Assembly: GCF_024752305.1 (NCBI RefSeq) | Contig: NZ_JANTHX010000008.1 | Span: forward strand, 72,825 to 136,824 | DNA: 64,000 nucleotides | Reading direction: 5' to 3' | Source of the DNA: Protaetiibacter mangrovi | GTDB lineage: Bacteria > Actinomycetota > Actinomycetes > Actinomycetales > Microbacteriaceae | Shown here: one piece after another, positions 34,658 through 47,143 of the stretch | Numbering within the stretch: position 1 is the stretch's first letter | How the letters are laid out: each line of letters starts with the position of its first letter | Position numbers and translations under genes: made by a program | Notes under the pieces: model-generated | What the model was told of the DNA's origin: nothing | What the model saw: only the letters and a program-made list of their open reading frames with translations | Database searches by the model: none

Positions 34658-35346
34658 GATTCGACCCTCGCGAAGGACGGCGCCTCGGCGGTCGCGGTCT
34701 CGCCGTCGAGCCGCGGGCGGGAGCGCTGGATCGCGTCGTCGAGCGCGACCAGCCGTTCGTAGCGTTCGCGGTCGCCCGCCTCGCCGAGGTACCGCACGGC
34801 GTCGAAGTCGGATGCCGCCCGCTCGAGCGCGGGGGCGTGCTCCGGCAGCGGTGCGGCCGCGCGGCGGGCGACGTCGTGCGCCGTGCTGCCCGGCACCGTG
34901 GTGACGAGCGTGCGCTCGTGCAGCGAGCGGGCGATCGCCCGGAACCGTTCCGCGATCGCCTCGCCCCAGCGTCCGTCCCGTGCCGCCGCGTCCGCGTCGC
35001 GCCGCATGGCGGCGGCGTCGCGGCGGTCGTCGGCCTCGAACAGCTCGTCGCCCGCGGCGAGCGCGCTGCGACGTCGCAGCCGCGGCACCCCGAACACCAG
35101 GAACGCCACGACGAGCACCGCGATCCCGACGACGACGAGCACCACGACCCAGGCGGGCACCGTGTTCTCGCCGCCGAGCGAATGGGTCAGCTCGTCGAAC
35201 CAGCGGTACAGGCGCTCGAGCCAGTCCGGCGTGCCGGAGCCCTGCTCGCCCTGCTGGTACCGCGACTTCGCGAGCTCGTCCTCGAGCAGCCGTCGCGCCT
35301 CGTCGCGATCGGGGTCGACGGGCACGTCGACGGGCAGCCGGCTCAT
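34654..35346 (-). CDS. DUF4129 domain membrane protein
   Basis: A 230-residue protein. Its polar N-terminus is followed by one helix (AWVVVLVVVGIAVLVVAFLVFG, about 65-87), then a cytoplasmic DUF4129 domain with RWGEAIAERFRAIARSLHERTL, GSTAHDVARRAAAPLP and FDAVRYLGEAGDRERYERLVALDDAI. DUF4129 proteins occur with MoxR/DUF58 systems. The ATG overlaps the upstream membrane protein gene by four bases (ATGA), favouring this start over one two codons earlier. Confidence 0.88.
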   Translation of the reverse strand: MSRLPVDVPVDPDRDEARRLLEDELAKSRYQQGEQGSGTPDWLERLYRWFDELTHSLGGENTVPAWVVVLVVVGIAVLVVAFLVFGVPRLRRRSALAAGDELFEADDRRDAAAMRRDADAAARDGRWGEAIAERFRAIARSLHERTLVTTVPGSTAHDVARRAAAPLPEHAPALERAASDFDAVRYLGEAGDRERYERLVALDDAIQRSRPRLDGETATAEAPSFARVES

Positions 35347-36455
35347 CCCCATGCCGACCCCTCCGCGGCCGGATCGGCCGACGGGCGGATCGCCGCCTGC
35401 GGAACCTCGGCGGGCGGGCGGTACGGGTCGGTCTCGGTGGGATCGAAGCGGGTCGTCGGCCGGCGCCGTTCCATGAAGCGCGCGAGCTCGAGATCGAGGC
35501 CCTCGCGGCGCATGCGCAGATCGAGATACAGGATCGCGTCGGTCGCGGTCGTCACGACGAGGCCGACCGCGCCGATCACGGCCGCCACCACCGCCGCCAC
35601 CACCTCGCCGACGGCCGAGACGGTCAGGTAGTCGCCGATGTCGCCGTTGCCCGCGAGGATGCCGGTGAACCACGAGGCGATGAGCTGCACCGGCACCCCG
35701 ACGAGCGCCGTCGCGATCCAGATCGTCGACCAGCACAGCGCGCGGATGCCGAAGGTGCGCCAGAACCGGCGCCTGGTCAGGCTCCAGGAGCGGCGGATGC
35801 CGGCCCCCAGCCGCAGCCGCTCCACGACGAGCGCCGAGGGGACCACCGCGAGCTTCGTGCCGAGCCAGGCCAGCAGCACGGCGACCGCGGGGAACACGAG
35901 GACGCCGCCGACGACGCCGAGACCCGGGTCGATCGTCGTGAGCACGCCGAGCAGGGCCACCGCGCCCAGCCCGACCACCGCGAACGCTGCGATCACGATC
36001 GCCGTCCAGCCGAGCAGGGGCGCCCGCACCCCCCGGGTGCGACGCCGCAGGCCCCCGCCGGTCAGCCGCCGGCCGACGACGGCGTGCGCGACGTCGACCG
36101 CCGAGACGCCCTGCTGCAGGATGCCGGCGCCCATCACGAGCGCGCGGTCGACGACGAAGCCGATCGCCCCCGCCCCGAAGACGGCCAGCCAGGCGTACAG
36201 CCCCACCGCTCCGTAGCCGGATCCGGTGGCGGCGACCAGCGGCTGCACCACCACCAGGCCGAATCCGGTGCTGCCGAGCGTCGCCACGAGCGAGAGCACG
36301 ATCGCGGGGCCGAGGGTGACCCCGGGATTGTGGCGGAGCGCCCGGAAGGCCCCCGCCAGGATCTGCCCGAGGGTCAGGGGGCGCAGCGGCACGAACGGCT
36401 CGCGGGCGGGCGGAGTCCAGCTCGGTGCCGGGAACGCACCGGTGAACTCGGTCAC
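35343..36455 (-). CDS. Polytopic membrane protein heading the MoxR cluster
   Basis: A 370-residue protein with about six hydrophobic segments arranged as in the membrane domain of actinobacterial glycerophosphodiester phosphodiesterase-like proteins: RPLTLGQILAGAFRALRHNPGVTLGPA at the N-terminus and RLGAGIRRSWSLTRRRFWRTFGI in the middle are typical. No catalytic domain is attached. The GTG start follows a good ribosome site (AGGGAAGGGGA). It is first in the cluster and divergent from mtrA, with a 120-base gap. Confidence 0.8.
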   Translation of the reverse strand: MTEFTGAFPAPSWTPPAREPFVPLRPLTLGQILAGAFRALRHNPGVTLGPAIVLSLVATLGSTGFGLVVVQPLVAATGSGYGAVGLYAWLAVFGAGAIGFVVDRALVMGAGILQQGVSAVDVAHAVVGRRLTGGGLRRRTRGVRAPLLGWTAIVIAAFAVVGLGAVALLGVLTTIDPGLGVVGGVLVFPAVAVLLAWLGTKLAVVPSALVVERLRLGAGIRRSWSLTRRRFWRTFGIRALCWSTIWIATALVGVPVQLIASWFTGILAGNGDIGDYLTVSAVGEVVAAVVAAVIGAVGLVVTTATDAILYLDLRMRREGLDLELARFMERRRPTTRFDPTETDPYRPPAEVPQAAIRPSADPAAEGSAWG

Positions 36456-36575
36456 GCGGTCCCCTTCCCTCGCATCCGACGCTCGTCCGGCTGGGGCATA
36501 TGCTTCCATACCCCGACTAGTCTGAGCAGAACCGAACGGGCCCGGACCGCCGGGTGGCAGGAACGAACGAGGTTC
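36456..36575. promoter_or_regulatory. Divergent region between the MoxR cluster and mtrA
   Basis: This 120-base gap has an AT-richer core at 36497-36530 (GGCATATGCTTCCATACC, then ACTAGTCTGAG). A promoter for mtrA probably lies here, for instance with -10 TAGTCT at about 36519-36524. No convincing -35 or Shine-Dalgarno sequence was assigned. Confidence 0.35.
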
Positions 36576-37256
36576 ATGAACGCGCGCATTCTCGTGGTCG
36601 ACGATGACCCCGCGATCGCCGAGATGATCGGCATCATCCTGCGGGGCGAGGAGTACGACCCGCTGTTCGCCGCCGACGGCAAGGCGGCGATCGACACCTT
36701 CCGCGGCGAGCGGCCCGATCTGGTGCTGCTCGACCTCATGCTGCCCGGCATGAGCGGCCTCGAGGTGTGCCGCACGATGCGCGGCGAGAGCGGCGTGCCG
36801 ATCATCATGCTGACCGCCAAGGGCGAGCCGACGGATGTCGTGCACGGCCTCGAGTCGGGCGCCGACGACTACGTCGTGAAGCCGTTCAACCCGAAGGAGC
36901 TGGTCGCGCGCATCCGCGCCCGCCTGCGCCCCTCGCTGCCCGACACGACCGAGCGCATCCAGATCGGCGACCTCGAGATCGACGTCGCGGGCCACGAGGT
37001 GCGCCGGGGCGACGAGCGGGTGAACCTCACGCCGCTCGAGTTCCAGCTGCTGCTCGCGCTCGCCGCGAAACCCCAGCAGGTGTTCACGCGCGAGATGCTG
37101 CTCGAGCAGGTGTGGGGCTACCACTACAAGGCCGACACCCGGCTCGTGAACGTGCACGTGCAGCGCCTGCGCGCCAAGGTCGAGCACGACCCCGACAACC
37201 CGCGGATCGTCACGACCGTTCGGGGCGTCGGCTACCGCGCGGGCGCCGTCACCTAG
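36576..37256 (+). CDS. mtrA: Response regulator MtrA
   Basis: A 226-residue OmpR-type regulator. Receiver domain residues: acidic pair DDD (9-11), phosphorylated Asp53 in LVLLDLMLPGMSG, Thr80 and Lys102 in DDYVVKPFNP. The C-terminal winged helix has VNLTPLEFQLLLALA, FTREMLLEQVWGYHYKADTRLVNVHVQRLRAKVE in pieces and TVRGVGYRAG. MtrA controls cell-wall hydrolase, replication-linked and osmoprotection genes in actinobacteria. It heads the conserved mtrA-mtrB-lpqB operon. Confidence 0.96.
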   Translation: MNARILVVDDDPAIAEMIGIILRGEEYDPLFAADGKAAIDTFRGERPDLVLLDLMLPGMSGLEVCRTMRGESGVPIIMLTAKGEPTDVVHGLESGADDYVVKPFNPKELVARIRARLRPSLPDTTERIQIGDLEIDVAGHEVRRGDERVNLTPLEFQLLLALAAKPQQVFTREMLLEQVWGYHYKADTRLVNVHVQRLRAKVEHDPDNPRIVTTVRGVGYRAGAVT

Positions 37257-37268
37257 AAGGGGTCCGCC

Positions 37269-38845
<1,577 letters not shown>

Positions 38846-38849
<4 letters not shown>

Positions 38850-40516
38850 GCGCGCGGATGCGCCGGTCGCGGTTCGCGGCGGGGGTCGCCGCGCTCGCGC
38901 TGCTGCTCGCGGGCTGCGCCGGCATCCCGACGAGCGGCTCGGTCGGCACCGAGCCCCTCGACCTCGGCGAAGACGGCGGCGACATCGTGACCCTCGCCGA
39001 GAGCCCCCAGGACGGCGCCACCCCGACCCAGCTGCTCGCCGGGTTCCTCACCGCGCAGCGCGCCCCGCAGGGCAACTACTCGATCGCGCGCCTCTACCTC
39101 ACCGACGACTTCCGCGCCGTCTGGTCGCCGACCGCACGGGTGCTCATCAGCGACACCCCGCTCGTGCCCGAGACGGTCGACGAGGACACCCTGCAGCTCG
39201 ACGTGAGCGTGCAGTCGATCGTGAACGCGACCGGCAACTACTCGGAGCTGGAGCGCCCCGAGGCGCAGACCCTGCAGTACGAGTTCGCGAGGAACGCCGA
39301 CGGCGAGTGGCGCATCTCGGGGGCGCCCGACGGGACGCTGCTCTCGAGCACCCGGTTCGAGCGGGCGTTCGGCGCCTACCCCATCTACTTCTCCGACCCG
39401 AGCGGCGCGTTCCTGGTGCCGGACGTGCGCTGGTTCCCCGACACCGCATCCCGCGCCGACCGCATCGTGAAGGAGCTGCTCACGGGCCAGTCGCCCTGGT
39501 ACGCGGGCGGCGTGCTCGTGTCGGCGTTCCCCTCGGGCACGCGGCTCGACGGCGGCGTCACCATCAGCCAGGGCACCGCGACCGTCGATCTGGCGGGGGA
39601 CATCGCCTCGCAGGATCAGAGCACCCGCTGGCGCATGCAGCAGCAGCTCGTCGCGAGCCTCTCGGCGCTGTCCGAGGTGAGCACCGTGCAGATGACGGTC
39701 GGCGGCTTCCCCGTCGACGTCGGCGACGGTCCCCACCCCGAGACGGCGCCGCTGGTGCGCACCGACCCGCTCGGGCTCGCGGCCGACGGCTTCGGCTACC
39801 TCAGCTCCCAGGCGGTCGACCGCATCGCCGGCATCTCCGCGCCGGTCGAGTCGCTCGGGGCGCTCGGGGTCACGCTCGCGCGCGGCGGCTCCGCGGCGGC
39901 CGTGCGCTCGGCGCAGGGTGCCTGGATCGTCTCGGCGTCGGGCGGCGACCCGGTGGTAGTGGACACCCGCGCCGGTCTCATCGACCCGAGCATCGACGCC
40001 GAGGGCTACCTGTGGTCCGCCGTCGGCGCCTCCGCCGACAGCATCATGGCCATCGACGCCTCGGGCGACAGCCACGCGCTCTCCTCGCCCAACCTCGACG
40101 GCGCGATCGTCGCCCTCGACGTGTCGCGCGACGGCGCGCGGCTGCTCATCGCGACCCAGGGCGCTGGCGGACCCGGGGTCACGATCGCCGGCATCGTGCG
40201 CGACGCCGACGGGGTGCCGGTGGCCCTCGGCGAGCCGCTGTCTCTCACGGTCGAGCAGACGCCGCTCCTCGACGCCACCTGGGTCGACGCGTCGACCGTC
40301 GCCGCGCTCTCGACCTCGGGCGACGTCGACCTGTACCGGATCGGCGGCCGTCACGAGAGCGACGGCAGCGTGTCCGGGGCGGTGCAGCTGGTCGGCGGCA
40401 ACCTGGCCGACGGCATCCGGGTGCGCGACGCCGACGGCATGCTGTGGAGGCACAACACGAGCGGCGGCTGGCAGACCACGGGCATCGTCGCCTCCTTCCT
40501 CGGCACCCAGCAGTAG
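38846..40516 (+). CDS. lpqB: Lipoprotein LpqB
   Basis: A 556-residue lipoprotein. The signal peptide ends at lipobox LLAGC (Cys24), followed by AGIPTSGSV, typical of LpqB. A GerMN (sporulation/germination) domain lies at about 175-285 (DRIVKELLTGQSPWYAGGVLVSAFP) and the C-terminal half is a beta-propeller-like region ending GGWQTTGIVASFLGTQQ. LpqB modulates MtrB activity at the membrane. The ATG overlaps the mtrB stop by four bases. Confidence 0.95.
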
Positions 40517-40578
40517 CCTCCTCCCCGGATGCGCTGCGGTGCGCTCCCGAATCCGCCGCCCGACGCCACGCTCGGTTC

Positions 40579-41262
40579 ATGCGCGCGTGGTCCGAGTCCG
40601 TGCGCGAGGCTCTGCTCGACGCCCTCGCGCTCGTGCTGCCCGTCGAGTGCGCCGGATGCGGGGCGGACGGGCGGGAGCTGTGCCCCGCGTGCCGGCGACG
40701 GCTCGCCCCGGCACCGGTGCTCACCGTGACCCCCGGCGGGCTGCCGGTCCACGCGGGCGCCCGGTACCGCGAGCACGTTCAGCGGGTCGTGCTCGCCTGC
40801 AAGGACGGTCGGACCGCGCTCGCCGACCCGCTCGCCGCCCTGCTCCTCGCGGCGCTCGCCGTCGCGGATCCGGGGGTCGGTGTCGAGCTGTGCGTCGTGC
40901 CGTCGACGCGTGCCGCCTTTCGCCGGCGCGGTTTCGACCCCGTCCGGTTCGTGCTCGCCCGCACCGGACGGCGCGACGCCCGGGTGCTGCGCCCCGCCCG
41001 TGCCCATCGCGTCCAGAAGGCCCTCGGCCGCGCCGAGCGCCGCGCCAACCTGCGCGGCGTGCACCGCGCCCGGAGCCGTCTCGACGGGCGGCGCTTCCTG
41101 CTGGTCGACGACGTCGTCACGACCGGGGCGACCCTCGAGGAGGCGGCGCGCGCGATCCGCGAGGCCGGGGGAGAGGTGCTCGGAGCCGTCGTGATCGCGG
41201 CGACGCCGCTGCGATCCGCCCGTGCGGCGACTCACACCCGCCGCTCAGAGAAAACCGGGTGA
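40579..41262 (+). CDS. ComF family phosphoribosyltransferase-like protein
   Basis: A 227-residue protein. An N-terminal zinc-ribbon has Cys24, Cys27, Cys35 and Cys38 (CAGC...CPAC). The C-terminal type I phosphoribosyltransferase fold shows the PRPP loop FLLVDDVVTTGATLEEAAR. ComF proteins take part in DNA uptake in some bacteria, but in actinobacteria this lpqB neighbour has no proven role. No other competence gene is in the window. ATG at 40579 has no ribosome site; CACGCT six bases upstream could be a leaderless -10 box. Confidence 0.9.
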   Translation: MRAWSESVREALLDALALVLPVECAGCGADGRELCPACRRRLAPAPVLTVTPGGLPVHAGARYREHVQRVVLACKDGRTALADPLAALLLAALAVADPGVGVELCVVPSTRAAFRRRGFDPVRFVLARTGRRDARVLRPARAHRVQKALGRAERRANLRGVHRARSRLDGRRFLLVDDVVTTGATLEEAARAIREAGGEVLGAVVIAATPLRSARAATHTRRSEKTG

Positions 41263-41279
41263 CAACCCGGGATCCCGGG
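41255..41279. terminator. Possible terminator hairpin at the comF end
   Basis: CCGGGT-GACA-ACCCGG (41255-41270) overlaps the comF stop and continues into the palindrome CCCGGGATCCCGGG. There is no T-run, so this is a weak terminator candidate. Confidence 0.3.
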
Positions 41280-41310
41280 ACTACGGTGGGCGAAAAGGCG
41301 CGAAGGGAAC

Positions 41311-41356
41311 GACCGCCTGATCGGAAGGCGGCACCTCGAGCCGGATCAGGGAGGTC
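41311..41356 (+). promoter_or_regulatory. Stem-loop covering the hpf ribosome-binding site
   Basis: GACC at 41311-41314 can pair with GGTC at 41353-41356, and CCTGATC at 41316-41322 with GATCAGG at 41344-41350. The right arm contains the Shine-Dalgarno sequence GGGAGG, so folding would hide it. Confidence 0.4.
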
Positions 41357-41359
41357 GCC

Positions 41360-42019
41360 ATGGATGTCACCATCACCGGACGCAACGTCGGGATCCCGGA
41401 CCGGTTCGAGGAATACGTCAGCGAGAAGACCGAGAAGGTCGAGCACCTCGCACCCCGCGCTCTCGCCCTCGAGGTCAAGCTCTGCCGGCACCACGAGACG
41501 CACGGCTCGACGGGCGACGACCGGGTCGAGCTGACCCTCATCGGCCCGGGGCCGATCGTGCGCGCCGAGGCGGGCGCCGGCGACAAGTACGCCGCGTTCG
41601 ACATCGCCTACGACAAGCTCGTGGAGCGCATCCGCCAGGCGAAGGACCGCCGCAAGGTGCACCGCGGGCAGCGTCGCCCCACCTCGCTGCGCGAGGCGGC
41701 GGCCGACGGATTCAGCTCGGTGGCCGTCGCGGCGGCGCCCGTCGACGTGATCGAGAAGGTGGCGACCGGATCGATCCCCGTCGTCGACGAGACCTCCGCC
41801 GAGGAGTGGAGCCCGGTCGTGATCCGGGAGAAGGAGTTCCCGGCCGAGCAGATGACCGCCGAGGACGCGGTCGACCGCATGGAGCTCGTCGGGCACGACT
41901 TCTTCCTCTTCATCGACGCCCGCACCGACAAGCCGAGCGTCGTCTACCGCCGCAAGGGGTGGGACTACGGGGTCATCAAGCTCGACGCCGAGGTCGCGGA
42001 GCTCGCGCCCGCCGGTTGA
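41360..42019 (+). CDS. hpf: Long-form ribosome hibernation promoting factor
   Basis: A 219-residue protein. The N-terminal ribosome-binding domain (1-105: MDVTITGRNVGIPDRFEEYVSEK ... DKYAAFDIAYDKLVERIRQAKDRRK) is followed by a variable linker and a C-terminal dimerisation domain (about 155-213: VVIREKEFPAEQMTAEDAVDRMELVGHDFFLFIDA in pieces, then SVVYRRKGWDYGVI). Long HPF joins two 70S ribosomes into 100S dimers in stationary phase or stress. It lies just upstream of secA, as in most actinobacteria. Confidence 0.96.
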   Translation: MDVTITGRNVGIPDRFEEYVSEKTEKVEHLAPRALALEVKLCRHHETHGSTGDDRVELTLIGPGPIVRAEAGAGDKYAAFDIAYDKLVERIRQAKDRRKVHRGQRRPTSLREAAADGFSSVAVAAAPVDVIEKVATGSIPVVDETSAEEWSPVVIREKEFPAEQMTAEDAVDRMELVGHDFFLFIDARTDKPSVVYRRKGWDYGVIKLDAEVAELAPAG

Positions 42020-42112
42020 CCCGGCCGCACGGCGTTCTCCAACCGGAGGCGGCTAGGCTGTCTGGGTCTAGGGCGCTCATGCGCGCCCGGAAACCCGGAC
42101 AGGAGGCCATTC

Positions 42113-44917
<2,805 letters not shown>

Positions 44918-44918
44918 A

Positions 44919-45365
44919 CTAGAGCACGTGGATGGCCGTCGCGCGCCAGCGACGGTCGAGCCCCTCGAGGCGGATCGCGACCGCGCGGGTGCGGGCGCGC
45001 CCGCGCACGACGACGACGGCCTCCACGACGCCGTCACGCGGCTCGCACAGGGTGACGGTGCCGAGGGTGAACACCGGACGGGTGGCGGGGCGGCGAGCCG
45101 CCTGCCGCGCCTGCGCCGACACCACGACGCGCTTCAGCAGGGTCGTGTAGACGGCGTCGTCGAGCCAGCGGGCGATCTGCTCGAGGTCGCGGGCCCCCGC
45201 GATGATCTCGATGACGCAGCGCGTGAGGTTCTCGATCAGGGGGCGCGGATCGGGGAGCTCGTTCGTGGCGGCCGGCTGGCGGCCGAAGAGCTCGTCGTCG
45301 TCGAGCCGCGGGGTGATCGCCCGGACCGTGTTGCCGTCGATCGCCGTCGTGCCGCTCGCGCGCAT
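44919..45365 (-). CDS. Rv3235-like (DUF6459) protein
   Basis: A 148-residue soluble protein of the actinobacterial Rv3235 family, normally next to secA. The conserved core is RPLIENLTRCVIEIIAGARDLEQIARWLDDAVYTTLLKRVVV (in pieces, residues about 40-85) and the C-terminal GLDRRWRATAIHVL. Function unknown. The ATG at 45365 follows GGGGAG. Its 3' end meets that of secA with one base between, and no terminator is visible. Confidence 0.85.
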   Translation of the reverse strand: MRASGTTAIDGNTVRAITPRLDDDELFGRQPAATNELPDPRPLIENLTRCVIEIIAGARDLEQIARWLDDAVYTTLLKRVVVSAQARQAARRPATRPVFTLGTVTLCEPRDGVVEAVVVVRGRARTRAVAIRLEGLDRRWRATAIHVL

Positions 45366-45406
45366 CCCATCTCCCCACGGGCCGTTCCTCGGAACCGGAT
45401 CGTCTG

Positions 45407-45420
45407 CCCCCGTATGGGGG
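45407..45420. promoter_or_regulatory. Palindrome CCCCC-GTAT-GGGGG
   Basis: A 5+5 inverted repeat in the 156-base gap between two divergent genes. It could be an operator for the Rv3235-like gene. Nothing else was recognised in this gap except the -10 box listed next. Confidence 0.3.
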
Positions 45421-45509
45421 ACGCGCTCACCTTGGCACATGACGCTTCCTCGTGTCGACCCTCCGCGTCATCCTGTGGACAACCGCGGCGGCGGTCGTCG
45501 TGCGGCCGT

Positions 45510-45515
45510 TACGGT
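45510..45515 (+). promoter_or_regulatory. -10 box TACGGT, leaderless start of the gene at 45522
   Basis: TACGGT ends six bases before the GTG at 45522, with no Shine-Dalgarno sequence. Confidence 0.5.
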
Positions 45516-45521
45516 CGGCGC

Positions 45522-46103
45522 GTGCGCTGGGACGAGCTGTTCGCCGACATCGAGAGTCGGCTCGAGCACGAGCTCGACGTCGAGCGGCAGGAGCTCGCGG
45601 CCGAGGAGGAGCGCCTGCGGCTCGGGCGCCTGGGCCTCCGGGAGCGGGTGCTCACGATGGCGCGTGGCGGGGAGCCGCTCGGCCTCGTGCTGTCCGACGG
45701 CGAGACGCTCGTCGTGCGCATCCGCTCGGCGGGCCGCGACTGGGTCGCGGGGGAGCCCGTCACCGGTTCGGACCGCCACGCGGTCGTGGTGCCCCTCGCC
45801 GCGATCGCGGCCGTCCTCCCCACCGGCGACCAGCTGGACCGCGGACTCCGGGCACCGGAGGCGGACCCGCTGCCCGACCTCGCCGCACGCCTCGGGCTCG
45901 CATTCGTGCTGCGCGACCTCTGCCGTCGTCGGGCGGGCGTCGAGCTGCGCACCCGCGTCGGGCAGGTGCACGGCACGATCGACCGGGTCGGGCGCGACCA
46001 CCTCGACCTCGCCGAGCACGAGGCGGGGGAGCCCCGACGCGACCGGGCGGTGCGCCGGATGCGCCTCGTGCCGTTCGACGCCATCCTGCACGTGCGCGCC
46101 TGA
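45522..46103 (+). CDS. Conserved actinobacterial protein of unknown function
   Basis: A 193-residue soluble protein beginning VRWDELFADIESRLEHELDVERQEL. An N-terminal acidic helix is followed by a beta-rich part (EPLGLVLSDGETLVVRIRSAGRDWV), a helical stretch (PDLAARLGLAFVLRDLCRRRAGVEL) and another beta hairpin (GQVHGTIDRVGRDHLDLAEHE). Similar genes occur near secA in Micrococcales, but I know no function. The GTG is fixed by the -10 box at six bases. Confidence 0.78.
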   Translation: MRWDELFADIESRLEHELDVERQELAAEEERLRLGRLGLRERVLTMARGGEPLGLVLSDGETLVVRIRSAGRDWVAGEPVTGSDRHAVVVPLAAIAAVLPTGDQLDRGLRAPEADPLPDLAARLGLAFVLRDLCRRRAGVELRTRVGQVHGTIDRVGRDHLDLAEHEAGEPRRDRAVRRMRLVPFDAILHVRA

Positions 46104-46115
46104 ACCGCCGCCGGA

Positions 46116-46376
46116 TCAGCCGAAGAGCTCGGGCAGTTCCGCGAACTCGGCCTGGTTCCAGAGGTTCTTGCGGCGCACCTCCTCGTAACGCGCCGCGATG
46201 TACGCCTCGAGCACCTCGCGCTCGATGCGCCATTGACCGTGCTCGCTCAGCTTGATCGCGGGCAGCTCTCCGCTGCGCACGAGCGCGTACGCCTGCCCGG
46301 CCGAGATGTTGAGCACCTCGGCCGTGTCGGCGATCGTCAGGAAGCGGCCGAGCTCGGGCGCGCCATCCGCTGTCAT
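46116..46376 (-). CDS. BldC-like/excisionase-family helix-turn-helix protein
   Basis: An 86-residue DNA-binding protein with a MerR-like winged helix (HTH_17): FLTIADTAEVLNISAGQAYALVRSGELPAIKLSEHGQWRIEREVLEAYIAA (in pieces, residues about 12-62). Such short proteins include excisionases and the Streptomyces regulator BldC; no phage genes are near, so a regulator is more likely. The start is set by CATAAT six bases upstream. It is divergent from the SAF-domain gene. Confidence 0.87.
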   Translation of the reverse strand: MTADGAPELGRFLTIADTAEVLNISAGQAYALVRSGELPAIKLSEHGQWRIEREVLEAYIAARYEEVRRKNLWNQAEFAELPELFG

Positions 46377-46382
46377 GTCCCG

Positions 46383-46388
46383 ATTATG
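46383..46388 (-). promoter_or_regulatory. -10 box CATAAT, leaderless start of the BldC-like gene
   Basis: On the minus strand CATAAT (one mismatch from TATAAT) ends six bases before the ATG at 46376. Confidence 0.55.
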
Positions 46389-46505
46389 CGTCGGGCCACC
46401 CCGCCCGGATGCTCGCTCCGGCCCGCTGTGGATAACTCGCCCGCGCGGGCGCCGGGCCACGGCACGATGGGCGGGCCGCTCCGCGCGGCGGAACAGGAGG
46501 CACCC

Positions 46506-47141
46506 GTGGTCGCACTCACGGCGACGCCGCGCCGCCGCGCGGCCATCGACATCCGTCTGCTCATCGGGCTCGCGCTGGTCGTGGCCTCGGTGGCCGGCGT
46601 CGTGGCGCTCGTCGGCGCGGTCGACGCCCGCACGCCGGTCTACGCGGCGGCCGGAGCTCTCAGCCCCGGCGACCGCGTCGACGACACCGACCTCGTCGTG
46701 CGCTCGGTGTCCCTCGACGGTGCCGACGGGCTGTACCTGCGCGTCGGCGAGCTGCCCGACGGCGGGCTCGTGGTCGTGCAGCCCGTCCGCGACGGCGAGC
46801 TCCTCCCGCTCGCGGCGCTCGGCGAGACGGCGGGGGTGCGCTCCACCGCGCTCGTCATCGAGCTCGGAACGTCACCGAGCTCGGCCGTGCAGGCGGGTGC
46901 GACGGTCGACGTCTGGGCATCGCCCGCCGATGCCGACGGTCGCGGCTACGGGGCCCCGATCGTGCTGGTAGCCGACGCGATCATCGTCCGCGTCGTCGTC
47001 GACGACGGCCTCGTCTCCTCGAGCGGCGGGGGAGCGGTCGAGGTGCTCGTGCCGCGCAGCCGGGTGGCACGGGTGCTGCAGGCGCAGGCCGCGGGGGATG
47101 CGCTGGCCGTCGTCCCGGCCGGACTCGCGCTGGGGCGCTGA
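46506..47141 (+). CDS. SAF-domain membrane-anchored protein (CpaB/RcpC-like)
   Basis: A 211-residue protein with one N-terminal helix (LLIGLALVVASVAGVVALVGAV, about 18-40), then a SAF domain (about 45-105: VYAAAGALSPGDRVDDTDLVVRSVSL) and a second half with VQAGATVDVWASP, the region seen in CpaB pilus-assembly proteins. AGGAGG precedes the GTG. It is followed after two bases by a CpaE-like ATPase gene. No pilin, prepilin peptidase or CpaF secretion ATPase is in the window. Confidence 0.83.
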   Translation: MVALTATPRRRAAIDIRLLIGLALVVASVAGVVALVGAVDARTPVYAAAGALSPGDRVDDTDLVVRSVSLDGADGLYLRVGELPDGGLVVVQPVRDGELLPLAALGETAGVRSTALVIELGTSPSSAVQAGATVDVWASPADADGRGYGAPIVLVADAIIVRVVVDDGLVSSSGGGAVEVLVPRSRVARVLQAQAAGDALAVVPAGLALGR

Positions 47142-47143
47142 GC

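Noticed and set aside
46116-46376. Phage excisionase
   Set aside because: The helix-turn-helix resembles excisionases, but no integrase or phage gene is in the window and its place beside the SAF gene suggests a BldC-like regulator.
45474-46435. DnaA-box-like 9-mers TGTGGACAA (45474, also 2806) and TGTGGATAA (46427)
   Set aside because: They are isolated, not clustered, and no dnaA, dnaN or AT-rich unwinding region is nearby, so there is no support for an origin.
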